Assembly: GCA_021773335.1 (NCBI GenBank)
Contig: JAJFKG010000057.1
Span: 62,001 to 126,000, forward strand
Direction: 5' to 3'
Source: Gammaproteobacteria bacterium
Lineage (GTDB): Bacteria > Pseudomonadota > Gammaproteobacteria > JAJFKG01
DNA length: 64,000 nt
Shown here in pieces: positions 34,267 to 42,584 of the stretch (its first letter is position 1; the number at the start of each line of letters is the position of its first letter). Both the position numbers and the translations under genes were made by a program. The notes below the pieces were generated by a model. That model was not told where the DNA came from. It searched no databases and worked only from the letters and a program-made list of their open reading frames with translations.

Positions 34267-35835
34267 TTACGAAGCCTTTTTCTGCGCGGGGAAGTCGGCG
34301 AAGGTGATCTCGCCAGAACCGGCTTTTTTGCTCTGATACATCGCCTCGTCGGCGGCGGCGACCATGTCCATGACCCGGGTCTTGGTCGTCGGTTTCTCGC
34401 AGGTCGCGGCCCCGACACTGAAGCTTATCTGGATCGACCGGCCGTCCTCCATCTCGATGGTCTGGCCATGACAGGCCTTGGTCACCCGCCGGACGATCTG
34501 CTCGGCGACGGGCTTGTCGACGTTGATCAGGAACACCACCAATTCGTCCCCGCCCAGGCGGCTGATCAGGTCGCTGCTGTTGAGGTTCTGCTTCAGCAGC
34601 CGGGCGACCTCGGTCAGGACCATGTCCCCGGCGTCGTGGCCGAAGGTGTCGTTGATCTGCTTAAACTCGTCCAGGTCAATCGCGACCGCACAGACCGGCA
34701 GACCCCGCTCGATCGCGGTGTCCAGGCGGCGCTCGGCCATCCGCTGAAAGCCCCGGCGGTTGAGCAACTGGGTCAGCGGGTCCGTGATCGCTTCGAACTG
34801 AAGGGCGCTGAGCTGCTCGTGCTTGCTGCTGAGCAGACCCTCCATCTCGCAGAGATGGCGGACCATTGCGGTGGTGTCTGTGACGATTTCGTCGAGCATC
34901 CGCTGATAGGACGAGGGCATGATCTTGACCGTCGGGGCGCCGCAGTGGACCTCCTTGGCGGCCTGGACCGCGGCCTTGATCAGGTCTTCGGGCGTGTCGT
35001 ATCTCGAGGACAGGAACTGTCCGTGTACCGCGGTGAGCCATTCCGAAAGGCCCTGGGTCATCGGCTCACCGTTGTGTGGGAGCATCCCCGCGATCAACCC
35101 CGCGAGATTCGACACCGAGTGTTGAGGCTGTGACAGCAGCGGCTGATGATGATTGAGCACCTCTTCGCACAACAGTGGGGAGGCGTTCCACTGTGAGAGC
35201 AGGTGGTTGCCCACGGCGGCGTGGTCGATCCCGAAGCGCTCCTGCTCCTGCATCGGCAAAGGGGTGTCCGGCTTGGGGTTTTCGGCCATCTCATGGTAGA
35301 ACGCCGGGTCGATGGCCATCAACGCCGAGAGCCCGATGTCCTGGACCAGCCCCAGGCTGTAGGCGGTGTCCGCCTGCGCCGGGTCCAGGTGCTTGGCCAC
35401 GAGCTGCGCCAGGTGTGCTTTTTCCATGCTGTTGATCCAAGGCAGACGGGCCGCTTCTGGGTCAAGCCCGGACTGTTCAGACAACAACTGCATACCGAAC
35501 GCCATCGCGATGGAGCGGGCCCGGCTGGCGCCCATGTGGACCACGGCCCGTCGGATGTCGCTGATCTCACCGACCACGCCGATGGCTGCGGAATTGGTGA
35601 CGCTCAAGACGCGCGCGCTGAGCACTGGCGATTGCTCTAGCGCCTTGATGACCTTGTCCGGATCCTTCGGCGAGGCTTCGAGCACCTTCATCAACGGCCC
35701 GGACTGGATATCCAGTCGGTGGATTTTCTTCAGCGTCACATCGCCGCGCCCGCGCAGCCGGCCGGGGCTGGGGCTGCTGACCCGGCGCATGGGCCGGGCC
35801 CCACGTGACTTCGATGGGTCTGGTCTCTTATCCAT
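34267..35835 (-). CDS. HDOD-GGDEF signalling protein (diguanylate cyclase)
   Basis: A 522-residue cytoplasmic protein. Residues ~35-240 are an HDOD domain (V-L-S-A-R-V-L-S-V-T-N-S-A; I-R-R-A-V-V-H-M-G; a later F-G-I-D-H-A-A-V-G). A helical linker (240-340) leads to the GGDEF domain (about 345-515): D-P-L-T-Q-L-L-N-R-R-G-F, D-E-F-K-Q-I-N-D-T-F-G-H and R-L-G-G-D-E-L-V-V-F. The active loop is GGDEL, close to consensus, so c-di-GMP synthesis is likely. The inhibitory RxxD site is N-S-S-D, so product inhibition is probably lost. The ATG 35835 gives the best fit to the domain start. A PilZ gene lies at 59.3 kb. Confidence 0.88.
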   Translation of the reverse strand: MDKRPDPSKSRGARPMRRVSSPSPGRLRGRGDVTLKKIHRLDIQSGPLMKVLEASPKDPDKVIKALEQSPVLSARVLSVTNSAAIGVVGEISDIRRAVVHMGASRARSIAMAFGMQLLSEQSGLDPEAARLPWINSMEKAHLAQLVAKHLDPAQADTAYSLGLVQDIGLSALMAIDPAFYHEMAENPKPDTPLPMQEQERFGIDHAAVGNHLLSQWNASPLLCEEVLNHHQPLLSQPQHSVSNLAGLIAGMLPHNGEPMTQGLSEWLTAVHGQFLSSRYDTPEDLIKAAVQAAKEVHCGAPTVKIMPSSYQRMLDEIVTDTTAMVRHLCEMEGLLSSKHEQLSALQFEAITDPLTQLLNRRGFQRMAERRLDTAIERGLPVCAVAIDLDEFKQINDTFGHDAGDMVLTEVARLLKQNLNSSDLISRLGGDELVVFLINVDKPVAEQIVRRVTKACHGQTIEMEDGRSIQISFSVGAATCEKPTTKTRVMDMVAAADEAMYQSKKAGSGEITFADFPAQKKAS

Positions 35836-35940
35836 AGTCGATCCTGCCGTTGATGTCCCGGCACTGCACGGAACAGGTCTTAGATAGATGAATCGACACA
35901 AAAGAGGCTTAAATGAAGTTGGTTACAGCCCGGTATCTCA

Positions 35941-36672
35941 TCAAACGCCGTCACAGCCACGGCGGTGTGCGATCAGTTCTCGGGCCTTGCTGAGTACATC
36001 CAATAACATCGCCGGTGTCAGCCTTCCGGTAAACGTGTTCTGCTGGCTGGGGTGATAACTGCAAAGCAGGGCCGGCGCAGCGTCGAAGCGGAACACCGCC
36101 CCGTGGGCGAACGGGCATTGGTTAAGACGCTGGACGTGTCCGCGTTTTCGGTACAGCCCGAGCACCGAGCGGTGGGCGATTCGGCCAAGGGACAGCACCA
36201 CCTTCAGGTTGGCAAGGGCATCAAATGTTTGATCGAGGAAACCGCTGCACCGGTCGAGCTCACAAGCGGTAGGTCGGTTACCAGGCGGTGCGCAGTGGCA
36301 CGCGGAGGTGATCGCCGTGTCGATCAGTGTCAGGCCGTCATCCCGATCGGTCGAGGTGGGTTGGTTGCACAGCCCCGCCTGGTGCATGGCTAAGTACAGG
36401 AAGTCCCCCGATCGATCGCCGGTGAACATTCGGCCTGTGCGGTTTGCGCCGTGTGCGCCGGGCGCCAGACCCACAATCAGCAGCCCGGGCCCTTCCGCCT
36501 TGCCTGGACCTGGCGGCAGCAGATTTGCCACGGGCTTGCCCCAGTAGGCCAGGTCCCGGTAGCGGGCGGTTTTCTCAGCCGAAACACGCTCACAATGCTC
36601 ACGCAGCCGCGGGCATCGCCGGCATCGGATGATCCGATCGTTCAATGCGAGGATGTCCGGTTTATGGCGCAT
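35941..36672 (-). CDS. Uracil-DNA glycosylase, family 5 (UdgB-like)
   Basis: A 243-residue DNA-repair enzyme. Motif A reads G-L-A-P-G-A-H-G-A-N-R-T-G-R-M-F-T-G-D, the family 5 signature, which lacks the usual catalytic Asp/Asn of other UDGs. C-R-R-C-P-R-L near the N-terminus and the later C-H-C and C-pairs are the 4Fe-4S ligands of families 4 and 5. The C-terminal S-Y-H-P-S-Q-Q-N is the motif C region with the catalytic His. It removes uracil and related deaminated bases from DNA. A TATGAT (minus, 36688-36693) lies 15 bases before the ATG. Confidence 0.9.
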   Translation of the reverse strand: MRHKPDILALNDRIIRCRRCPRLREHCERVSAEKTARYRDLAYWGKPVANLLPPGPGKAEGPGLLIVGLAPGAHGANRTGRMFTGDRSGDFLYLAMHQAGLCNQPTSTDRDDGLTLIDTAITSACHCAPPGNRPTACELDRCSGFLDQTFDALANLKVVLSLGRIAHRSVLGLYRKRGHVQRLNQCPFAHGAVFRFDAAPALLCSYHPSQQNTFTGRLTPAMLLDVLSKARELIAHRRGCDGV

Positions 36673-36814
36673 GCGTAAGCTACGGCAATCATACCGGTCA
36701 GGCGGCGGGTGGACGTGGTCAGTAGCGGCAAGTCTGACATTATCGGCAGCTCGATCTCAACCCAGACCCGGCACAGGCCGACATGATCCTTGTGTCTAAC
36801 CTCAGAGGGACCGT

Positions 36815-37558
36815 ATGCGTGTGCTGATCGATAGCATGATTGCTGTGATGCTGGCAGGCCTGATCGTCGGGATGATGGCCTATCGCCACACATCCCAGCG
36901 GCAGCAGCGCCATGAGCAGACGGTGCGCGCAAGCCTCTCGCAGATGCGTGAGCAGGTGTCTTTCCACGGCGCGATCGAGCAGGGTGAGCAGGATGAGGCC
37001 GTACACCCGCCGCAGATCCAGCCCCGGTGGTTCATCAATGGGGTGCCGGGGAATCCGTTGACGTCCAAGGATCAGCCCTGGATGGATATCGCCCCCGCCA
37101 ACGACTTCGCCGACCAGCCCCCCGACCCCATCGTGACCCGGCCGGGGCAGGCGGCGTTCTGGTACAACCCGAACCTGGGCGTGGTCCGCGCCCGGGTGCC
37201 CCAGCGGGTCAGCGAACGGCTGACGCTTGAGCTGTACAACCAGGTCAACGAAATATCCCTAAGCGCGCTGCCCTACGACCGCGACGCAGACCGTGTCCCC
37301 CTGGCGTTTAACCCAAGCCCCGTGACCGCCGGGCAACACGCGACCCCCGCCCCGCAGACGGTCAGGCAGGTCAGCGCCCAGCCGCCTACACGTGATCAGC
37401 CACAGGGAATCGAACCATCGCAAGAGCCTTCCACCTCACAGGACGCCGAAACACCGTGGTGGGACCGCTCGGCGAATCTGCCCCCCCTGGACGCCCAGCC
37501 GGCAGGTGATCTTTCACCCGATGACACTGATAGCCGGCCCTCGCTGCTTTCACCGTGA
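36815..37558 (+). CDS. Pseudopilin-like hypothetical membrane protein
   Basis: A 247-residue protein. The N-terminus is a signal-anchor helix (S-M-I-A-V-M-L-A-G-L-I-V-G-M-M-A-Y) followed at once by a charged helix (R-H-T-S-Q-R-Q-Q-R-H-E-Q-T-V-R), the layout of a pilin, though the F-T-L-I-E cleavage motif is absent. The body contains a G-Q-A-A-F-W-Y-N-P-N-L-G-V-V-R-A-R-V-P segment like pseudopilin C-terminal strands. A long Pro/Gln/Ser-rich tail follows. AGAGGGA precedes the ATG. It lies 60 bases before the M16-like gene on the same strand. The role is unknown. Confidence 0.6.
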   Translation: MRVLIDSMIAVMLAGLIVGMMAYRHTSQRQQRHEQTVRASLSQMREQVSFHGAIEQGEQDEAVHPPQIQPRWFINGVPGNPLTSKDQPWMDIAPANDFADQPPDPIVTRPGQAAFWYNPNLGVVRARVPQRVSERLTLELYNQVNEISLSALPYDRDADRVPLAFNPSPVTAGQHATPAPQTVRQVSAQPPTRDQPQGIEPSQEPSTSQDAETPWWDRSANLPPLDAQPAGDLSPDDTDSRPSLLSP

Positions 37559-37606
37559 CCCCGTCTCTTCCCGGTGTTGCGCGCCGCGATCAACGGGCTT
37601 AGCCGC

Positions 37607-37612
37607 TACAAT
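37607..37612 (+). promoter_or_regulatory. TACAAT -10 element of the M16-like gene (leaderless geometry)
   Basis: Context AGCCGCTACAATCCGGGC then ATG at 37619: exactly six bases separate the hexamer and the start codon, so transcription should begin at the ATG. Confidence 0.55.
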
Positions 37613-37618
37613 CCGGGC

Positions 37619-38869
37619 ATGAGCCTGATCCATCAAGAGCAGTTGCCCAACGGGCTGTGGCTGGTCGCCGAACCTAACGACTCAGCCCAGTCGCTGTCGA
37701 TGACGATGCTGACCCCCGCCGGCGTCGCCACCGAGCCCGCCGGTCAACAGGGCGCCGCGGCGCTATTGGATGAGATGTTGGCGCGGGGCGCAGGCGGGCT
37801 CAGTGCGCGGGAACACTGCGATGCGCTCGATCAACTGGGTGTGCAGCGTGGCAGCGGCGTCGAGACCCACCACATCCGGCTTAGCGCCACGATGATCGCC
37901 GACAAGCTCGCCGAGGCGCTGCCGCTGCTGCTGAACATGATCAAGGCCCCGGCCCTGGAGGACACGGCGCTTGAGCCCAGCCGGGACCTGGCGCTGCAGA
38001 CGATCCAGTCGCTGGACGATGAGCCTCAGCAGAAAGTTATGCTCGACCTGCGCGACGCCTTCTTCCCGCCTCCGCTTGGACGCTCGCCTTACGGCAATAA
38101 AGACGATATCCAAACGCTCACCGCAGACGACCTGCGCAAGTTCTGGCGGGCGTCGTGTGTGCCCGGCGGGACGATCCTGGGCTTTGCGGGAAAACTCGAT
38201 TGGCCTCATTTGCGCGACTTGGTCGGCGAGCACCTGGGGGGTTGGTCCGGAGCAAGGGACCAGACCCAGCCCAACGGGCAGGCACCGCGCGGCTACCGAC
38301 ACAGCCGGGCCCAGACCTCACAGGTCCACATCGCCGCCGCCTACGACGCCGTCCCCGAACCCGATGACGACAGCATCCTGCAGCGCATCGCGGTCGCGGC
38401 GCTGTCGGGGGGGATGTCCGGCCGGCTATTTACCGAGGTCCGAGAGAAGCGGGGTTTGTGCTACTCGGTCTACGCGACCTACGCCGCTAACCGCCAGCGC
38501 GGCGCGGTGTTCGCCTACGCCGGGACGACGACTCCCCGGGCGCAAGAGACCCTGGACGTGATGGCCGGGGAGCTGCGCCGCCTGGCGCAGGGCGTCGATG
38601 AGAGCGAGTTTACCCGTGCGGTTGTGGGGATGAAGTCCCGGCTTGTGATGCAGGGCGAATCGACCGGCGCCCGGGCCGGCGCGATCGCGACCGATCAATT
38701 TAACCTCGACCGGCCACGCGGCCTCGACGAATTGACCGACCGGGTCGACGCCGTCACCCTCGACCGGCTCAACCGCTTCCTAAGTGACCATCCGCCGGCA
38801 GACATGACCATCACGACCATCGGCCCCGAGCCGTTGGAGGTCGAACAAAACGTCGGCTCGGGGGCGTAA
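37619..38869 (+). CDS. M16-family peptidase homologue without zinc motif
   Basis: A 416-residue protein with the two-domain M16 layout: N-terminal domain, linker near residue 190, and a second domain with S-G-R-L-F-T-E-V-R-E-K-R-G-L-C-Y-S-V-Y, the conserved R/Y region. The catalytic H-x-x-E-H should be near residue 52, but the sequence there is G-A-A-A-L-L-D-E-M-L, so both zinc His and the catalytic Glu are missing. It is therefore probably a non-catalytic partner of an active M16 protease; no such partner is adjacent. It starts six bases after TACAAT, which implies a leaderless mRNA. coaB follows after 7 bases. Confidence 0.85.
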   Translation: MSLIHQEQLPNGLWLVAEPNDSAQSLSMTMLTPAGVATEPAGQQGAAALLDEMLARGAGGLSAREHCDALDQLGVQRGSGVETHHIRLSATMIADKLAEALPLLLNMIKAPALEDTALEPSRDLALQTIQSLDDEPQQKVMLDLRDAFFPPPLGRSPYGNKDDIQTLTADDLRKFWRASCVPGGTILGFAGKLDWPHLRDLVGEHLGGWSGARDQTQPNGQAPRGYRHSRAQTSQVHIAAAYDAVPEPDDDSILQRIAVAALSGGMSGRLFTEVREKRGLCYSVYATYAANRQRGAVFAYAGTTTPRAQETLDVMAGELRRLAQGVDESEFTRAVVGMKSRLVMQGESTGARAGAIATDQFNLDRPRGLDELTDRVDAVTLDRLNRFLSDHPPADMTITTIGPEPLEVEQNVGSGA

Positions 38870-38876
38870 TATCACC

Positions 38877-39506
38877 ATGCGCATCCTCGTCACCGCCGGT
38901 CCAACCCGAGAGCCGATCGACGCGGTGCGGTTCATCAGCAACCGCTCCAGCGGTCGGATGGGGATCGCGATCGCGCAGGAGGCAGCCAAGGCCGGGCACG
39001 ACGTGACCCTGCTGCTGGGGCCGGTGCTGATGCACGGCTCGCTGCATGAAAAGATGCGGGTCTACCGCTTCGGGTCGTCGGCAGAACTCAAGCAGATGCT
39101 CGAGGCACACTTTAGCGACTGCGACGTGCTGGTGATGACGGCGGCGGTGGCGGACTACCGGACCGAGCAGGCATCCCAGGGCAAGATCAAGCGGCAGTCC
39201 GACGCCGAGTTGACCCTGCGCCTGCAACCCACGCCCGACCTGGTCGCGGCGGTGGCGTCGACCAAACGCCCGGGCCAGTCGGTGGTGGCGTTTGCCCTGG
39301 AAGAGCCCTTGGAGATGGAATCGCGTGCGCTGTCGAAGATGAAGCTTAAGGGCGTCGACGCGGTGGTGGCTAACCCCCTGGGGACGATGGAGGGCGAGCA
39401 GATCACGCCCCTGTGGTTGACCGCGGTCGGCGGGCGTGAAGAGCCCGGGCGGATGAGCAAGGACGATTTCGCCGCCTGGCTGGTCGACCGTTTGCAGGGG
39501 CTGTAG
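38877..39506 (+). CDS. coaB: Phosphopantothenate-cysteine ligase (CoaB), stand-alone
   Basis: A 209-residue enzyme for coenzyme A synthesis, joining cysteine to 4'-phosphopantothenate with CTP or ATP. The N-terminal signature R-I-L-V-T-A-G-P-T-R-E-P-I-D-A-V-R and S-N-R-S-S-G-R-M-G match CoaB. A-A-V-A-D-Y-R and K-I-K (ligand-binding) follow, then K-G-V-D-A-V-V-A-N-P-L-G. In most bacteria CoaB is fused behind the CoaC decarboxylase; here no flavoprotein domain is attached and coaC is not adjacent. The gene is 7 bases downstream of the M16-like gene. Confidence 0.9.
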   Translation: MRILVTAGPTREPIDAVRFISNRSSGRMGIAIAQEAAKAGHDVTLLLGPVLMHGSLHEKMRVYRFGSSAELKQMLEAHFSDCDVLVMTAAVADYRTEQASQGKIKRQSDAELTLRLQPTPDLVAAVASTKRPGQSVVAFALEEPLEMESRALSKMKLKGVDAVVANPLGTMEGEQITPLWLTAVGGREEPGRMSKDDFAAWLVDRLQGL

Positions 39507-39633
39507 CGAGCCTGCGTCCACGGGGATGATGCGCAGAAATCTAATTGATAAGACCCCTTGGCGCACCTGCCTGCCGGGGATAAGCTTTAGGTGAACGGGT
39601 GGTCATTTCTTCCAGGTGTTAGGGCAGTTAAAC

Positions 39634-40935
39634 ATGATGAATACCCACGTGGTGCCGTGCCCGGCGTGTCAAACGCCGCTGAATGTCCCGCCCAGCGCGG
39701 TTGGCAAGCGGGCGCGCTGCCCGGCGTGCGGTGACCGGTTTATCATCCCCGCCCGGACCGACCTGCTGGACGACACGCTCGCCGGCTGGATCGAGCACGA
39801 TGTCGACGAGATGATCGAGGACCGCAACCGCCAGGACGACCAGAACCAGGAGTCGCAGGTCCGTCATGCGATCCCCCAGCCGGTGCAAGCGGAGGACGAA
39901 CCGGACGCCTCGGCAGAGTTGGACGAGACGATCCTGGGCATCCCGGTTGTGCAGGAGCCCGCCCCCGCGGTGGTTGAACGACCGGCCCCCCGGCCTAAAC
40001 CCAAAGCCGCACCCAAGCCGGACGACGATAGCAAACGTGATTACCCCAAAAACCTGCGGACCAACCCCAAGTCGCCGCACCTGGTCGTGCTCAAGTGCGG
40101 AAGCTCGGGCGTTCGGTTTGCATTCGACGCCAAGTGGCTGGCGGACGAAGGGTTCCGCGCATCCATGCCGATGCGGTGCATCTACAGCGGCAACGCCGAC
40201 CGGTCGAAGCTGATCGCGCGCCCGATGGTCTTCGCCGACCGAAGCCGGGCACGGAAGGTCGATGTCGCTGAGTTATGCAGACACCTGGATGTCCGTAGCC
40301 TCGGCGACAGTTCGCCCAGAGAGCTGATGAAGATGATGAGCGCGATCGAGAGCATGCCAAGCCCGTTTATGTACGCCGCGCCCTACTACATCAGCAACCG
40401 CTACGCACACAAGATGATGCACTGCATGACACGCGACCGGGTCAGCGGGGGCATCACCGCCGAGGTCATTATCCCCGATGCGATCTGCGCGTTGGACTGG
40501 CTTGCGCGTGTCAACGGGGTCTGTGGCAAGGAATACGAGATGCTTGAGCGCGACACCTCGATGTTGCACGGCGACACGTTCAGGGAGCTGTCAGAACTCT
40601 GCCGAACAAAGATCCAGTCCTGGTGCAAGCTTCGGCCCCGCGAGGTCTTCCAGCTGTACCTCAACGACGCGGACTTTGGGCGACGCGATGAGGGGCTGGC
40701 CGGGGTGATCGTCACCGACCAGCGGATCATCTACTGCAAGTACCACCACCGGGGCCAGGCGCGCCTTGACAACGAAGAGGCGGTGATCCAGGCGAAGGTC
40801 GATGGCCGTTTCGCCAAGCTCACCTTGCAGGTCGGCGACGAACGCGCACGGATGGTCAAGCTCCACGAGGCGGACATCGCCAAGCTGCAAAACGCACTGG
40901 GCAAAGACGCGAAGCTGAGCGTGGTCGTTCGGTGA
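39634..40935 (+). CDS. Zinc-ribbon protein of unknown function
   Basis: A 433-residue protein (from ATG 39634). The N-terminus is a zinc ribbon: C-P-A-C-Q-T-P-L-N-V-P near residue 9 and C-P-A-C-G-D-R-F about 23 residues later (two CxxC pairs). A flexible acidic Pro-rich linker (about 45-150) leads to an ordered C-terminal region of ~280 residues with F-A-F-D-A-K-W-L and I-V-T-D-Q-R-I-I-Y-C-K-Y. That region looks like a conserved planctomycete domain with no known function. The protein may sense metal or bind nucleic acid through the ribbon; this is only inferred. Confidence 0.65.
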   Translation: MMNTHVVPCPACQTPLNVPPSAVGKRARCPACGDRFIIPARTDLLDDTLAGWIEHDVDEMIEDRNRQDDQNQESQVRHAIPQPVQAEDEPDASAELDETILGIPVVQEPAPAVVERPAPRPKPKAAPKPDDDSKRDYPKNLRTNPKSPHLVVLKCGSSGVRFAFDAKWLADEGFRASMPMRCIYSGNADRSKLIARPMVFADRSRARKVDVAELCRHLDVRSLGDSSPRELMKMMSAIESMPSPFMYAAPYYISNRYAHKMMHCMTRDRVSGGITAEVIIPDAICALDWLARVNGVCGKEYEMLERDTSMLHGDTFRELSELCRTKIQSWCKLRPREVFQLYLNDADFGRRDEGLAGVIVTDQRIIYCKYHHRGQARLDNEEAVIQAKVDGRFAKLTLQVGDERARMVKLHEADIAKLQNALGKDAKLSVVVR

Positions 40936-40977
40936 AGCCGCGCATAAAGCATTTCTATTTCAATCGTAGCGTGTAAT

Positions 40978-41033
40978 GTTTTAGCCGCCGCGACCACGCG
41001 GCGAACTCCGGGCGTGGCTGCCCGGGCTAAAAC
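40978..41033. repeat. Palindromic element with three-way-junction shape
   Basis: Outer stem GTTTTAGCC (40978-40986) with GGCTAAAAC (41025-41033), perfect 9 bp. Inside, GCCGCG-ACCA-CGCGGC (40987-41002) and CCGGGC-GTGGCT-GCCCGG (41008-41025) are both exact 6-bp hairpins. Located between convergent genes. Same plan as 30329-30383. Confidence 0.7.
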
Positions 41034-41095
41034 CGTTGGTGCAGCGTTACTGACAAAGTGAAACTGCGCCAAACAGTACCCGGCCGCGGATCGGC

Positions 41096-42478
41096 CTACC
41101 CCTGGCGCGCTTCCCGGGGGATGCTCTGACGGCCGCGGATCAGCAGCTTGATCGGGACTTCGGCGTACGGCAACTCTTCACGCAGGCGGTTGATGAAAAA
41201 CCGGAGGTAGTTGTTGTCGAACATGTCGGGGATGTTCACGAACAGGGCGATTGTCGGCGGGTCGACCTCGAGCTGTGTGGCGTAGTAGATCTTCGGCTGC
41301 TTGCCGAGCTTGCTCCTGGGTTGGCGTACGGCCATGATCCCTTCCACGACTCGGTTCAGCTCGGCTGTCGAGACACGGTGGCGGGCCTGCTCGTAGAGGT
41401 TCATCGCCATCGCTACCGCCTCGCGCATCCCCTCGCCGCGGTCGGCGCTGGTGAACACGATCGGCGCGAATCCCAGGCCCTTCAACTCCTTGTCCAGGTA
41501 CTCGACGTACTCGTCCTGGGTGTGTTCCTCCTCGGCCAGATCCCACTTGTTGACCACGACCACCGTCGGGCGGTGATGGGTGAGGATCTCGTCTGCCAGT
41601 TGGCGGTCGACCTGGCTGACCGGGACGGCCGCGTCGATCAGCAGCAGGCAGACATCCGCCCGCCGGACGCTGCGCAGCGATCGGTGCATCGAGTAATACT
41701 CGATGTCGCCCTTGAGGCTCTTTCGCTTGCGGACGCCGGCGGTGTCGATCGCGGTGAACACCTTGCCGGCAATCTCGAACCGTACATCGACCGAGTCCCG
41801 GGTAGTCCCCTCGACCTCGCTGACGATCACGCGCTGCTCACCCGCCAGGGCGTTGACCATCGTACTCTTGCCGGCGTTGCGTTTGCCGACCATCGCGATC
41901 AACGGGCCGGGGTCCATCGGGTCCGCGTCGTTCTCGTTGTCGGCCTCGAACCGGTCGAAGTCGATCGCGCCGTGCAGGCGTTCGTAGAGCGTGTGCTTGT
42001 TGTACCCCGTCGTCGCAGAGACCATGACCGGCTCGCCGAAGCCAAGCTGCATCGCCTCGTAGGCCTGGGCCTCCAGCTTCTCCACGTCGACCTTGTTGGC
42101 GATCAAGACGACCGGGGTGTTAGCGCCGCTGGTCCGAAGCAGGCGTGCCACGGTCTGGTCCAGCGCGGTGACGCCGTCCTGTGCATCGATTACGAACAAA
42201 AGCAGGTCGGCCTCGCCCAGCCCCTGCTCGATCTGCCGCTCGATCTGGGGCGTCAACTCTTCGCTGTCGGTGAGCCCGTACCCGCCGGTGTCGATCAACT
42301 CCGCGTGCCGGAGTTTTTGACCCCGGCTGATCAGCGGCAACTCAATCGTCGTGCTGACCCGGTCGCGCGTCACCCCCGCCGTCGACTCGACGATGCTCAC
42401 ACGGCGTCCGGCCAGCAGGTTCAGCAGGCTTGACTTGCCGACGTTGGGCCGGCCGATGATGACGATCTTGGGGAGCAT
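41096..42478 (-). CDS. der: Ribosome assembly GTPase Der (EngA)
   Basis: A 460-residue protein with two tandem Era-type GTPase domains and a C-terminal KH-like domain. The first G1 is G-R-P-N-V-G-K-S near residue 9, with D-T-G-G as G3 and N-K-V-D as G4. The second has G-K-R-N-A-G-K-S (~200), D-T-A-G-V and N-K-W-D. The KH-like part ends L-L-I-R-G-R-Q-S. Der is essential for maturation of the 50S subunit. The protein is normal length. The upstream gap (42479-42545) is a G-run tract (GGGTAGGGGTTAGGGATTGGGGG) like the one beside maf. Confidence 0.96.
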   Translation of the reverse strand: MLPKIVIIGRPNVGKSSLLNLLAGRRVSIVESTAGVTRDRVSTTIELPLISRGQKLRHAELIDTGGYGLTDSEELTPQIERQIEQGLGEADLLLFVIDAQDGVTALDQTVARLLRTSGANTPVVLIANKVDVEKLEAQAYEAMQLGFGEPVMVSATTGYNKHTLYERLHGAIDFDRFEADNENDADPMDPGPLIAMVGKRNAGKSTMVNALAGEQRVIVSEVEGTTRDSVDVRFEIAGKVFTAIDTAGVRKRKSLKGDIEYYSMHRSLRSVRRADVCLLLIDAAVPVSQVDRQLADEILTHHRPTVVVVNKWDLAEEEHTQDEYVEYLDKELKGLGFAPIVFTSADRGEGMREAVAMAMNLYEQARHRVSTAELNRVVEGIMAVRQPRSKLGKQPKIYYATQLEVDPPTIALFVNIPDMFDNNYLRFFINRLREELPYAEVPIKLLIRGRQSIPREARQG

Positions 42479-42479
42479 G

Positions 42480-42511
42480 GAGGGTAGGGGTTAGGGATTG
42501 GGGGTTTGGGT
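42480..42511. repeat. G-run tract upstream of der
   Basis: Runs of 3-5 G separated by TA, TT, ATT or TTT on the plus strand, just before the der ATG on the other strand. Four or more runs would allow a G-quadruplex. It shares the GGGATTGGGGGTT word with the tract at 6866-6911. Confidence 0.55.
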
Positions 42512-42584
42512 AAGGGTCGGATTTGCAGTGGGCGGGACACCATACCATGACGCCTGCCAAATGCTAATAGCTGGAGGCCAATGG

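Noticed and set aside
37405-37420. A GAATCGAACC word like a tRNA T-arm
   Set aside because: It lies inside the pseudopilin-like coding frame; no cloverleaf or acceptor pairing could be built around it.
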